Of a DNA stretch of 26,807 nt, positions 1-7,141 are shown piece by piece. The notes below the pieces were generated by a model that was given only the letters and a program-made list of their open reading frames with translations, was not told the origin of the DNA and made no database searches. This stretch comes from Bog-473 sp036491435. Lineage in GTDB: Bacteria; Actinomycetota; Acidimicrobiia; Acidimicrobiales; RAAP-2. The DNA is taken from NCBI GenBank assembly GCA_036491435.1, contig DASXBZ010000189.1, positions 1-26,807 of the forward strand, in the 5' to 3' direction. The first letter of the stretch is position 1. The number at the start of each line of letters is the position of its first letter. The position numbers and the translations under genes were made by a program.

Positions 1-107
1 TTGAGCGCGTTGCGGGCCTCGGGACGGTTCAGGCGCAGGACCGAGACGGCTCCCTTGCGCTCCTTCACCAACACCGGCTCCGACGAGGTCGTTCCTTCTG
101 GGCTCAT
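1..107 (-). CDS. Enoyl-CoA hydratase/isomerase (crotonase) family protein, N-terminal fragment
   Basis: The 5' end of a minus-strand gene that leaves the window at position 1; 35 codons are visible from an ATG at 107-105. After a short Thr/Ser-rich leader the translation reads VSVLRLNRPEARNAL, the classic first beta-strand and NRP-x-x-x-NAL signature of crotonase-fold enzymes, which act on acyl-CoA thioesters (hydration, isomerisation or related steps). A ribosome site AAAGGTG lies a few bases upstream of the ATG, supporting this start. The catalytic glutamates and oxyanion-hole segments lie outside the window, so the reaction cannot be assigned. A second crotonase gene and a CoA-transferase gene nearby (4326-6505) suggest an acyl-CoA catabolic neighbourhood. 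Family assignment is confident from the N-terminal signature alone; the substrate is unknown. Confidence 0.82.
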   Translation of the reverse strand, partial: MSPEGTTSSEPVLVKERKGAVSVLRLNRPEARNAL

Positions 108-239
108 GGAAGACACCTTTCCCCCTGCCGGCCGACGGGGACAAATCCTCTCGACCCGTTCCGGAGCCTCGGAGACGCGGTGCGCTACAACTCGAAGAAC
201 AACGGAGTGACCGGGACCGCCTCGAGCGTCAGTGACGGC

Positions 240-401
240 TCAACGGACCGTGTCGCTGTGGCTGACTCCGTGCGCCGGGGCTTGACTGTTCGCGTGGAGC
301 GCGCTCGATGCGGCGAACAACGGACCGCTCCACACCGCCACCGTGGCGGCGATGGCACACAGGAGCCCTGCCGCCGCGACCCTGCCCTTGTGGATGCGCA
401 T
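240..401 (-). CDS. Small putative exported peptide (53 aa)
   Basis: A 53-codon frame, ATG at 401-399 and TGA at 242-240. It starts with a basic N-region (MRIHKGR), followed by a hydrophobic stretch over residues 8-31 and an Ala-rich segment (LFAASSA) resembling a signal peptidase I site. About 20 polar residues would remain after cleavage. A purine-rich GGGAGAG sits about 9 bases before the ATG. It is transcribed away from the DUF2889-TetR operon, with 155 bases of possible divergent promoter between them. I recognise no family. It could instead be a one-helix membrane peptide, or spurious. The plausible ribosome site and complete signal-like architecture favour a real gene, but such short frames are weak evidence in GC-rich DNA. 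Confidence 0.45.
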   Translation of the reverse strand: MRIHKGRVAAAGLLCAIAATVAVWSGPLFAASSALHANSQAPAHGVSHSDTVR

Positions 402-468
402 GGGGTCACTCTCCCGCACGAATGTGAGGGAGATAACAGAGCACGGTAAGAATCTGCTGTGAATCCGA

Positions 469-521
469 GGGACGTCGGAATTGTTCTATCGGGAGAGATC
501 GGTGCCAGGGGACGTCGGAAT
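469..521. repeat. 13-bp direct repeat pair upstream of the DUF2889-TetR operon
   Basis: GGGACGTCGGAAT occurs at 469-481 and again, identically, at 509-521, exactly 40 bases apart. Each copy contains the palindrome GACGTC. The pair lies in the intergenic space just upstream of a gene pair that encodes a TetR regulator, so it is a reasonable candidate operator (inference). TetR operators are usually inverted repeats; the first copy is also part of CCGA-N6-TCGG, a short inverted repeat. Confidence 0.5.
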
Positions 522-541
522 GTCGCCGAAACCTGCTCGTC
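517..541 (+). promoter_or_regulatory. Possible ECF-type promoter for the DUF2889-TetR operon
   Basis: GGAAT at 517-521, a 16-base spacer and CGTC at 538-541 resemble the common ECF-sigma promoter pattern (GGAAC/T - N16-17 - CGTC). The -35 part falls inside the second copy of the 13-bp repeat. An alternative is a housekeeping -10 TACCAT at 545-550, six bases before the ATG at 557, which would give a leaderless transcript. Both are pattern matches only. Confidence 0.28.
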
Positions 542-556
542 GCTTACCATGAAAAC

Positions 557-1570
557 ATGATTTTCGAACCAGGACCGACGGATCTGGATCCGGCTCCGGC
601 CGACCCGGTCGCCGTCCAGCCGGCGCGGCGGCCGGACTCGGTGCGCCGGACCTCGACCATGATCATGTACTGGCCGGAAGGCTTCGGGTCCGAGCTCAAC
701 CTCAAGGGGAGGGCCCGCGACCTCCTCACTCCCGCCACCGGCGAACCCTCGGTCATCGACCACTCCGACCTCCTCGCCGTCACCGGCCGTGCTCGTGACG
801 TCGTGCGCATCGAGAGCGATCCCGCTAACGCCGACCTGCAACGGCTCGTCGGCTGCCGCGCCGGGGGCAGCTTGCGTTCGGCGATCGCGCAAGAGCTGAC
901 CAGCGAGTACGAAGCCGGCACACCGCTGCACCTCCTGATCGACGACATCGCGGGCGCGACCCTCATCTCGGGATTCACGTACTTCCGCTGGGCTGACGTG
1001 GTTCCGGGGATGCGCGAACGTATGGGCAGCGGTCCCCAGAGCGACATGCGCGGCATATGTTCGGGCTTCCGTGAGGGCTCGAGCGCCCTGTATCCGAACG
1101 GGGCCCTCCGCGGCGTCAGCTCCAACACGCCTGTGGCGCCATCTCTGGGTGACCCCGCCGACCCGCTGGGCTGGCACGAGCTCGACGATCCGCCCGAGAT
1201 CGCTATGCGTCGGGCGCGCCGGATCGACGTGTGGCAGAACGGCGACCAACTCGAATTCGACACCATGTTCCGAGACAGCTGCTGGGTGCCCGAGGGCCAC
1301 GAGGTCGTTCTCCACGAGTACGAGGTCGTCGGCACCGCCGATCGTGAAAGCGGCGTGCTGCAATCCGTGCACGCGATCCCGCGTGTCCTGCCCTACCCCG
1401 AATGTCCCCTCGCAGCGCCCAACGCCCCGCGCCTCGTCGGGACGTCGCTCCACGACTTGCGCACCGAGGTCCTGTCGCAGCTGCGATCAAGCGACTGCTG
1501 CACGCACCTCAACGACGGGCTGCGAGCGCTCGCCGAGGTTCCGGTGCTGGCGGGCGCACTGCCCGGATGA
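557..1570 (+). CDS. DUF2889 domain-containing protein
   Basis: A 337-residue soluble protein without signal peptide or membrane segment. The overall pattern fits DUF2889 (Pfam PF11136): an N-terminal RRTSTMIMYWPEGF segment, a middle GATLISGFTYFRWADVVPGM region, and a C-terminal CTHLNDGLRALAEVPVL motif that I associate with this family. The biochemical function is not established. The stop overlaps the start of the TetR gene (ATGA at 1567-1570), so the two are almost certainly co-transcribed and translationally coupled. The ATG at 557 is the first in frame after the promoter-like region; no Shine-Dalgarno sequence is visible, consistent with a leaderless mRNA. DUF2889 proteins are, to my recollection, often found near lipid or acyl-CoA genes, which fits the surroundings. 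Family confidence is good; the role is unknown. Confidence 0.78.
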   Translation: MIFEPGPTDLDPAPADPVAVQPARRPDSVRRTSTMIMYWPEGFGSELNLKGRARDLLTPATGEPSVIDHSDLLAVTGRARDVVRIESDPANADLQRLVGCRAGGSLRSAIAQELTSEYEAGTPLHLLIDDIAGATLISGFTYFRWADVVPGMRERMGSGPQSDMRGICSGFREGSSALYPNGALRGVSSNTPVAPSLGDPADPLGWHELDDPPEIAMRRARRIDVWQNGDQLEFDTMFRDSCWVPEGHEVVLHEYEVVGTADRESGVLQSVHAIPRVLPYPECPLAAPNAPRLVGTSLHDLRTEVLSQLRSSDCCTHLNDGLRALAEVPVLAGALPG

Positions 1571-2214
1571 CCGAGCCCAAGGCGATGGCCGCCGCGTCCC
1601 GGACTGGTCGCCCGCGGCGTTTCGAGTCCGAGGACGAGCTGCGTCTCCTCCTCGATGCCGCGATGGCCGTGATGGGACGCAACGGTTACGTCGACGCGTC
1701 GGTCGCCGACATCCTGAGCGAGGCGAACTTGTCCACCCGCTCCTTCTACCGGCACTTCGAATCCAAGGATCAGCTGCTCTGCGCGCTCTACCGCCGCGAG
1801 GCAGAGAACGCCGCCGCCCGGCTCAACGCCAAGGTGGACGCGGCGCCCTCGCCGCGTGCTGCGCTCGACGCATGGATCGACGAGATCTTGAGCTTGGGCC
1901 AACACCGGGCAAAGGCGGCGCGGGTGCGTGTCCTCGGCTCGCCCGGCGCCATGCGGGCGGACGGCTACGCCGAGGAGACGCGCCATGCCTCCAAGTTGCT
2001 GATGGCCCCCCTCGAGGCACTCCTGGCTGCCGGAGTCGCCGACGGGTCGTTCCCCTTGGCCGATCCGCCGGCCGATGCCGACCTGATCCGCTCGGTCGTC
2101 TGGTCCGCGGCCGGACTCACTCCGTCGAGGGACGGGGCAACGTCGCGGACCGAGATGGCGCGTCAGGTCCGCTCGTTCTGCGCCCGCGCCCTTGGTGCCG
2201 CGTCGAACGCCTAG
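1567..2214 (+). CDS. TetR family transcriptional regulator
   Basis: 215 residues starting at the ATG that overlaps the preceding stop. The N-terminal DNA-binding domain covers roughly residues 20-68: a helix (LLLDAAMAVMGRNGY), then VADILSEANLSTRSFYRHFESKDQLL, the canonical TetR helix-turn-helix with the diagnostic FYRHFxSKDxLL ending. The C-terminal ligand-binding part (about residues 80-210) is helical and diverged. The family normally represses neighbouring genes and is released by a small ligand, often an acyl-CoA in actinobacterial lipid loci. The DUF2889 partner and the 13-bp direct repeats upstream make autoregulation of this operon the simplest hypothesis. A longer in-frame extension back to 1402 exists but overlaps DUF2889 coding sequence and is rejected. 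Confidence 0.92.
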   Translation: MTEPKAMAAASRTGRPRRFESEDELRLLLDAAMAVMGRNGYVDASVADILSEANLSTRSFYRHFESKDQLLCALYRREAENAAARLNAKVDAAPSPRAALDAWIDEILSLGQHRAKAARVRVLGSPGAMRADGYAEETRHASKLLMAPLEALLAAGVADGSFPLADPPADADLIRSVVWSAAGLTPSRDGATSRTEMARQVRSFCARALGAASNA

Positions 2215-2226
2215 ACCTCGCGTCGC

Positions 2227-3072
2227 CTAGCGCGGCTGATCGGCCGGCGCCGACCCGAACGCGAGCTGCCGCACCCACTCATGCGCGCTGGCGTATCCGG
2301 AGGCCGCAAACGTCGCCCCGTGGTCGAAGTCGAAGGGGGAGGGCGCCTCGGGCAAGGCCGACGGTACGAAGTACACGGCGCCCCCGCGTCGGGCGGCGGT
2401 TGCCTCTGCGCTCTCGAGCCGTGTGGTCTGCAGCTTGGAAGTCATGAGCGACACGGTGCTCATCGCAGCCGCCACCGCACCGCGTGGTGGCTTGCGCCGG
2501 GGTGCCGTGGTCGTCTGGAACGCGTAGACCTCGTCAGCGCCGAGGTCGAGCGCCTCGGCGGCCGGGCAACCAGCCGACAAGGAGCCATCCACCAACCAAC
2601 GACCCTCGCGGTAAACGGGCGGGAAGATGCCCGGAATTGCGGCGGTGGCCAGCAGCGCGGAGGCCACGTCGCCTTCGCGCATGACCACGATGTCACCGCT
2701 CAACGCGTCGGTGGCGACGGCCGCGAACGGCACCTTCGCCTCCTCGATCCGATCGATGCCCAACCACTCGTGAATGATCACCTTCAGTCGTTTGGTCGTG
2801 ACCAGGTGGTTCCGCATTCCGATGAACCCCGTGATGGCCCGGAACAACTCGAAGCGGAACACATCTTTTCGCCGAATGTCGCTCCAGGCGGTCTCGAGTT
2901 CCTTGCAGCCGTCGATACCCGGATGGGTCGCATAGAAAGCCGCATTGAGCGCGCCAATGGACGATCCCGTGAGCAGCTCAGGCTCGATGCCCGCTTCGAC
3001 CAGCGCCCGCATGCCCCCAGCCTGCATGGCGCCCAAGTTGCCGCCCCCCGAGAGGGCGAACGCGACCTTCAT
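2227..3072 (-). CDS. Patatin-like phospholipase family protein
   Basis: 281 residues from the ATG at 3072-3070, chosen because AGGTGG lies six bases upstream; an in-frame ATG five codons earlier has no comparable site. The protein opens with the patatin glycine-rich oxyanion loop (ALSGGGNLGAMQAG, residues 6-19). The nucleophile elbow GSSIG is at 36-40 (Ser38) and the catalytic-dyad Asp162 is in VDGSLSAG. The family hydrolyses acyl esters of lipids with a Ser-Asp dyad. No signal peptide, so probably cytoplasmic or membrane-associated. The length fits the bacterial RssA/YchK-like group. It is followed on the same strand by nothing, and preceded by the MBL gene 68 bases upstream, which may share a transcript. 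Substrate unknown. Confidence 0.92.
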   Translation of the reverse strand: MKVAFALSGGGNLGAMQAGGMRALVEAGIEPELLTGSSIGALNAAFYATHPGIDGCKELETAWSDIRRKDVFRFELFRAITGFIGMRNHLVTTKRLKVIIHEWLGIDRIEEAKVPFAAVATDALSGDIVVMREGDVASALLATAAIPGIFPPVYREGRWLVDGSLSAGCPAAEALDLGADEVYAFQTTTAPRRKPPRGAVAAAMSTVSLMTSKLQTTRLESAEATAARRGGAVYFVPSALPEAPSPFDFDHGATFAASGYASAHEWVRQLAFGSAPADQPR

Positions 3073-3140
3073 CCCGTACCACCTCACTGCTGTGCCAGGG
3101 TGAGGTTAGGCGACCGGCTCTCTGACCGCGCCGCTCGGGT

Positions 3141-4247
3141 TCAGCGCTGATTCCGGTGTGCGGCCGTTCCTTCGGAGAGCGACCACAGTGCCGGCTCGCC
3201 GTCGTCGACCTGCACGACCCCGTCGATCTCGAGCGCGCGCAGGTGGGACACCGTCTCGCCCACTGCGGCACGGCGCATGAAGCCGGCGATGTCATCCCAC
3301 GATCGCGACCAACGCATGTGCGACGCGATGTCCCATGCGGTATGTGGCCCCTCGGACAAGATCGCGATCACCTCCGTGAACCGGTCCCGGTGATGTTGGC
3401 GCAGCTCTTCGAGCCGTGTGCGCAGGTCGTCGAAGCGATATTCGTGCGCCGGCAGCACCTCGTTCACCTCGTAGGGCTCGAGCTTGTCGAGCGAATTCAG
3501 GTAGTCGCCCAGCGGGTTAGCACCAGCCTGAGGGTGGAACGGGATGTTCGGGGTGATGCGCGGCAGCACGTGGTCGCCCGACAGCATCAACTCGTTGCGG
3601 CCTTCGTAGAAGCACAAGTGTCCCGGTGAATGACCCGGGGTCCAGATCGCGGTCAGGTCCCAGCCGGGCACCTCGGGCCGCGCCCCGTCTTCGAGGAGCA
3701 CGTCGGGGAGCACGGGATCCACCAGCGGCCGCACCGGCATCGCGGCGTTGCGCAGCGGCTCGAGTTCTTCGGACGGCGCACCCATCCGCCGCAGCGCCGC
3801 CGCCACCCGGTCGAGAAGGTCGTCGGGCTCGTCGTAACGATCATGGATGAGCTCAGCGTCCGCGGGATGCAGGGAGATCCATGCGCCGGATGCCTCGCGG
3901 ATGCGGCCAGCGAGCCCGTAGTGGTCGGGATGGATGTGGGTGACCATGACGCCCTGCACGTCCGCCACGTCACAGCCGAACTCGGTCAGGCCGCTCTGCA
4001 GTGCTGCGAACGCATCGTCCGTATTCCACCCCGCGTCCATGAGGTACGGCCCGCGGTCCGTCTCGAAGACGTACACGAGCACGTACCGGAGGGAGTTGTT
4101 GGGCAGCGGAACCGGAACGCTCCAGAGGCCCGGTCGGACCTTCTCCACACCCGGAAACGGGTCGTTGGCTGCCGCCGCCCCGCGGGCGCGCTGCGCGTGT
4201 GGCGGAGCCGTTGCGTGGCTGTGTCCTGAACCAGAGGTGGAAGTCAC
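3141..4247 (-). CDS. MBL-fold metallo-hydrolase with C-terminal winged-helix-like region
   Basis: 368 residues from a GTG at 4247-4245. After a ~30-residue Ala/His-rich leader comes the beta-lactamase fold. The zinc motif HIHPDH is at residues 104-109, followed by later ligands in TPGHSPGHLCFYEG and LSGDHVLP. The C-terminal ~80 residues (from HRDRFTEVIAIL through HLRALEIDGVVQVDDG) look like the winged-helix extension found on glyoxalase-II-like/LACTB2-type proteins (BLACT_WH), where it helps shape the active site. The usual reactions are thioester, phosphoester or lactone hydrolysis; the substrate cannot be read from sequence. The weak upstream ribosome signal leaves the start uncertain; a start nearer DPFPGVEKV would also keep the whole domain. 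Confidence 0.88.
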   Translation of the reverse strand: MTSTSGSGHSHATAPPHAQRARGAAAANDPFPGVEKVRPGLWSVPVPLPNNSLRYVLVYVFETDRGPYLMDAGWNTDDAFAALQSGLTEFGCDVADVQGVMVTHIHPDHYGLAGRIREASGAWISLHPADAELIHDRYDEPDDLLDRVAAALRRMGAPSEELEPLRNAAMPVRPLVDPVLPDVLLEDGARPEVPGWDLTAIWTPGHSPGHLCFYEGRNELMLSGDHVLPRITPNIPFHPQAGANPLGDYLNSLDKLEPYEVNEVLPAHEYRFDDLRTRLEELRQHHRDRFTEVIAILSEGPHTAWDIASHMRWSRSWDDIAGFMRRAAVGETVSHLRALEIDGVVQVDDGEPALWSLSEGTAAHRNQR

Positions 4248-4325
4248 TGGGACGAGCGTAGAGCCTGTGGGGAGACCGCCCCCATCCCCCAGGTCGAACC
4301 CGACCTCGGCTCGGCAGCGTCCCGG

Positions 4326-5249
4326 CTAGGACTCGATCCGATCGACCAGCCCCCATTCCTTCGCCGTCGTCACGTGGATCGGCTCGGCCGAGAAGGCCAG
4401 GGAGGCGGTGCGCAGGCGACCGATGCGACGGGTCAGGCTCACCGTCCCGCCCGCACCGGGGACGAGGCCAAGCCCGATCTCGGGCAAGGCGAGCGTTGTG
4501 TCCGGGGCACCCACGACCGTGCCCGTAAAGGCGGCGAGCTCGATGCCCGATCCCATGCAGGGCCCGTGCAGAAAGGTCACGATCGGCTTCTCCAGCTGCG
4601 CCAGCGCGCGGCCGACGCTCCGCTGCAGCCGCACCAGGTGCGCCGAAGCCGGGTCGGGCCGGGTGCCGAACTCGTCGAGATCGCCACCCGCACAGAACGA
4701 CCTGCCCTCACCCCGCCACTCGACATTGGTGATGGCGCGATCCGCTGCCGCCAGCGCCAGCGCGTCGACTAGCTCGTCGCGCATCTGGGCGTCGAGCGCG
4801 TTCAGACGGTCCGGCCGGGTGAGCGTGATCACGAGAGTGTCGCCCGGGCGATCGACCCGAACCCGCGGCCCTTCGTCACGATCAGGGCGCGGCGGATTGG
4901 CGGCGCGCCAGGTGGCGAACTCCGGGCCTGACTGGAGCACCGAATACGCGGCCGACTCGGCCACCAAACCGTCAGCCACCGTGCGCGACGGCGCGGCACG
5001 CAGCAGCAGCGCCAGGGTGGTCGCGGCAATGGGCTGAGTGGTCAGGTTCTCCTCGACCCGCTCGAGGACCGGGTCGTCCTCGGCGACCGCGACGTCGCAG
5101 AGCTCGAGCCAGGCGGGGTCGACGTCTCCCTGGGTCACACCCACGACAACGAAGGGCAAGCTGACCAGGCGGTCGACGGCCTCGCGGGGCGGCGGGTCGA
5201 GCCGCCGGTCGAGGAGGATCCGCACGGGGACGCTGCGCTCGGGCGACAC
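4326..5249 (-). CDS. Enoyl-CoA hydratase/isomerase family protein with N-terminal extension
   Basis: 307 residues from a GTG at 5249. The crotonase core begins near residue 130: TLTRPDRLNALDAQM (142-156), the oxyanion segment SFCAGGDLDEFG (185-195), then GPCMGSGIELA with Glu238, and ALPEIGLGLVPGAGGT with Glu257. Both positions matching the catalytic glutamates of crotonase (Glu144, Glu164 in the rat enzyme) are retained, so hydratase/isomerase-type chemistry is plausible. The first ~120 residues are not part of the usual fold. Upstream of the GTG the frame stays open for about 20 codons to a TAA and could start at a rare CTG with an AGGG-type site, so the true N-terminus is uncertain. Transcribed divergently from the CoA-transferase gene 74 bases away; both likely act on the same acyl-CoA route. 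Confidence 0.85.
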   Translation of the reverse strand: MSPERSVPVRILLDRRLDPPPREAVDRLVSLPFVVVGVTQGDVDPAWLELCDVAVAEDDPVLERVEENLTTQPIAATTLALLLRAAPSRTVADGLVAESAAYSVLQSGPEFATWRAANPPRPDRDEGPRVRVDRPGDTLVITLTRPDRLNALDAQMRDELVDALALAAADRAITNVEWRGEGRSFCAGGDLDEFGTRPDPASAHLVRLQRSVGRALAQLEKPIVTFLHGPCMGSGIELAAFTGTVVGAPDTTLALPEIGLGLVPGAGGTVSLTRRIGRLRTASLAFSAEPIHVTTAKEWGLVDRIES

Positions 5250-5323
5250 ATCGCCGCACAGCTCGGCCAGGAGCGCCTCGGCGCTCAGGTGTTCGAGAAT
5301 CGCCAGACGTTACCCTGCCGCGC

Positions 5324-6505
5324 ATGGAGGACCTCCGGGTATGGCAGTGGGCGGCCAGCGGTGCGATGGCGCTCACCGGACTGCCCGAAGCCCCGCTCGG
5401 GCCGCCCGAGCGCCTGGTCGACGGCGTCGAAGACCTGGCCCGGCCCTTCGGGCCGCTGGACGCGCTGGCCTTGCTCGGCGAACGCGCCACGCACATGGGG
5501 CTGTGGCGCCGGGGCACGATCAGCTGCGGCGGCAGCTGCCGGCTCCTGGCCTCGACAGTCGGATACCTCGCCGTGTCGTTGGCCCGCGACGAAGACTTCG
5601 AATCCGTCCCCGCTTGGTTGGAGCTCGATCGCATACCGCCGAACGCCCCCGCGGTGTGGTCGGCCGTCGCCGACGCCGTCGCGACCCGGGATCTCGACGA
5701 GCTCGTCACGCGGGCCGCGCTGTTGGGGCTGCCGGTCGCCCGGGTCGGCGAGGCGGTGGGGCAACCCGCCGTATCCCGACTCCCTCTCGGTTCGGCGGCG
5801 GAGCGGGAGCCAAACGGGTTGATCGTGGTCGATCTCTCCGCGCTGTGGGCCGGGCCCCTGTGTGGGGACCTGCTGGCCGGCGCGGGGGCCACCGTGATCA
5901 AGGTGGAGTCGCCGGCTCGACCGGACGGGGCGCGCCGTGGACCGCCTGCGTTCTTCGACCTCCTCAACGGGCGCAAACGATCGGTCGCCCTGGACTTCAG
6001 GCACAACGAAGGCGTGAACGGATTGCGTGCGCTGATCCGGCGGGCCGACGTCGTGATCGAGGCCAGTCGCCCGCGCGCGCTGGAACAGCTCGGCCTCTAC
6101 GCCGCCGACGAAGTGCGGGGCGGCGGGCCCCAGATCTGGATTTCGATCACCGGCTATGGCCGCACAGACCCAAGCGCCCGCGTGGCGTTCGGCGACGACG
6201 CCGCCGCCGGTGGCGGACTCGTGGTCTGGCACGAGGGTGCGCCGATGTTCTGCGCCGATGCCGTCGCGGACCCGCTCACCGGTCTGACGGCAGCGCACGC
6301 GTGCCTCGAGGCGCTGGCGTCCGGTGGTCGCTGGCTCCTCGATGTCTCGATGGCCGGCGTGTGCGGCGACCTCGCCGGCCCCACGCTGCCCGTGCCGCCC
6401 GACGTCACCGTGGCGCCACCACGGGCCCGTCCGGTGGTGCGCCCGGCTTCGGAGCTGGGAGCAGACACCGCGCAGGTTCTCGCCGAGCTGGGTCTTGGGA
6501 TATGA
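5324..6505 (+). CDS. Class III CoA-transferase (CaiB/BaiF family)
   Basis: 393 residues. The hallmark class III segment appears late: IVVDLSALWAGPLCGDLLAG then GATVIKVESPARPDG (residues 167-202), the FFDLLNGRKRSVALDF signature (210-225), DVVIEASRPRALEQLG, and ISITGYGR followed by FGDDAAAGGG (289-298), where an Asp is a candidate for the acyl-accepting aspartate. These enzymes move CoA between carboxylic acids. Residues 1-160 (WAASGAMALTG, RGTISCGGSCRLLA, YLAVSLARDEDFESVPAWLE) resemble the part that normally follows the core, so the domain order looks shifted. I believe an actinobacterial subfamily has this layout, but could not check. No clear Shine-Dalgarno sequence precedes the ATG. The isochorismatase-like gene follows 32 bases later. 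Confidence 0.88.
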   Translation: MEDLRVWQWAASGAMALTGLPEAPLGPPERLVDGVEDLARPFGPLDALALLGERATHMGLWRRGTISCGGSCRLLASTVGYLAVSLARDEDFESVPAWLELDRIPPNAPAVWSAVADAVATRDLDELVTRAALLGLPVARVGEAVGQPAVSRLPLGSAAEREPNGLIVVDLSALWAGPLCGDLLAGAGATVIKVESPARPDGARRGPPAFFDLLNGRKRSVALDFRHNEGVNGLRALIRRADVVIEASRPRALEQLGLYAADEVRGGGPQIWISITGYGRTDPSARVAFGDDAAAGGGLVVWHEGAPMFCADAVADPLTGLTAAHACLEALASGGRWLLDVSMAGVCGDLAGPTLPVPPDVTVAPPRARPVVRPASELGADTAQVLAELGLGI

Positions 6506-6537
6506 GCGCGGCGGGACCGTCTGCTTGAATCACACCG

Positions 6538-7137
6538 ATGAGCGATCCCCGCCGAAGCGCTGTCCTCTTCATCGAGTGTCAGCGCGGCGTGATCGGCGAT
6601 CTCTCGGTGCTGCCGGCCCTCGCCGAGGAGGCACAACCGGCACGCGCCGCCATGGGGCGGCTGGCCACGGGGGCCCGAGCCGCCGGGGCGCAGGTGGTGC
6701 ACCTCACGTATCTGCCGCTCGCGGGTGGGCAGTCGGCGAACCGACGGGCGCCGCTCATGCAGAGGACCAGTTCGAGCAGCGAGTGGGACGAGTCGCACCC
6801 CGCCATGGAGGTGATCCCAGAGATCGGGGTCCACCCCGACGACCTGGTGCTGCCGCGGCACCAAGGCTTCTCGCCGGTGCACCGCACCGAGGTGCTGACC
6901 ATCCTGCGCAACCTCGGGATCGACGAGGTCGTCGTGGCGGGAGTGTCCACGAATCTCGCCATCCCCCTCACTGTGGGTGGCGCGACCGACGAGAACTTCG
7001 CCGTCACGGTGCCGACCGACGCGTCAGTGGGCACACCCAAGGAGCATCACCAGTCGATGCTCAAGCACAGCCTCGCCTTCGTCGCCCGGCTGGCAACCGT
7101 CGACGAGATCCTCGCGGGCTGGGCGTCTTCGTCCTGA
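6538..7137 (+). CDS. Isochorismatase-fold (cysteine hydrolase-like) protein, catalytic triad not conserved
   Basis: 199 residues with the isochorismatase-like Rossmann fold: AVLFIECQRGV (8-18), AGAQVVHLTYLP (49-60), DLVLPRHQGFSPVHRTEVL (102-120), IDEVVVAGVSTNLAIP (128-143) and a helical C-terminus. Active family members carry an Asp-Lys-Cys triad in these three places (ID-x-Q, K before the SxF segment, GVxTxxC). Here the matching residues are Glu13, Arg107 and Ala141, so the normal nucleophile is absent. Either it is a non-catalytic or differently catalytic paralogue. I recall a mycobacterial group with the same GVSxNxAxP pattern, which suggests a real subfamily rather than decay. No Shine-Dalgarno sequence; TTGAAT at 6525-6530 could serve a leaderless start. 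Likely co-expressed with the CoA-transferase upstream. Confidence 0.85.
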   Translation: MSDPRRSAVLFIECQRGVIGDLSVLPALAEEAQPARAAMGRLATGARAAGAQVVHLTYLPLAGGQSANRRAPLMQRTSSSSEWDESHPAMEVIPEIGVHPDDLVLPRHQGFSPVHRTEVLTILRNLGIDEVVVAGVSTNLAIPLTVGGATDENFAVTVPTDASVGTPKEHHQSMLKHSLAFVARLATVDEILAGWASSS

Positions 7138-7141
7138 CGCG

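Noticed and set aside
185..1453. A 422-codon minus-strand open frame
   Set aside because: It lies opposite the DUF2889 gene, has Arg/Gly/Val-rich shadow composition and no domain pattern; GC-rich DNA gives long antisense frames.
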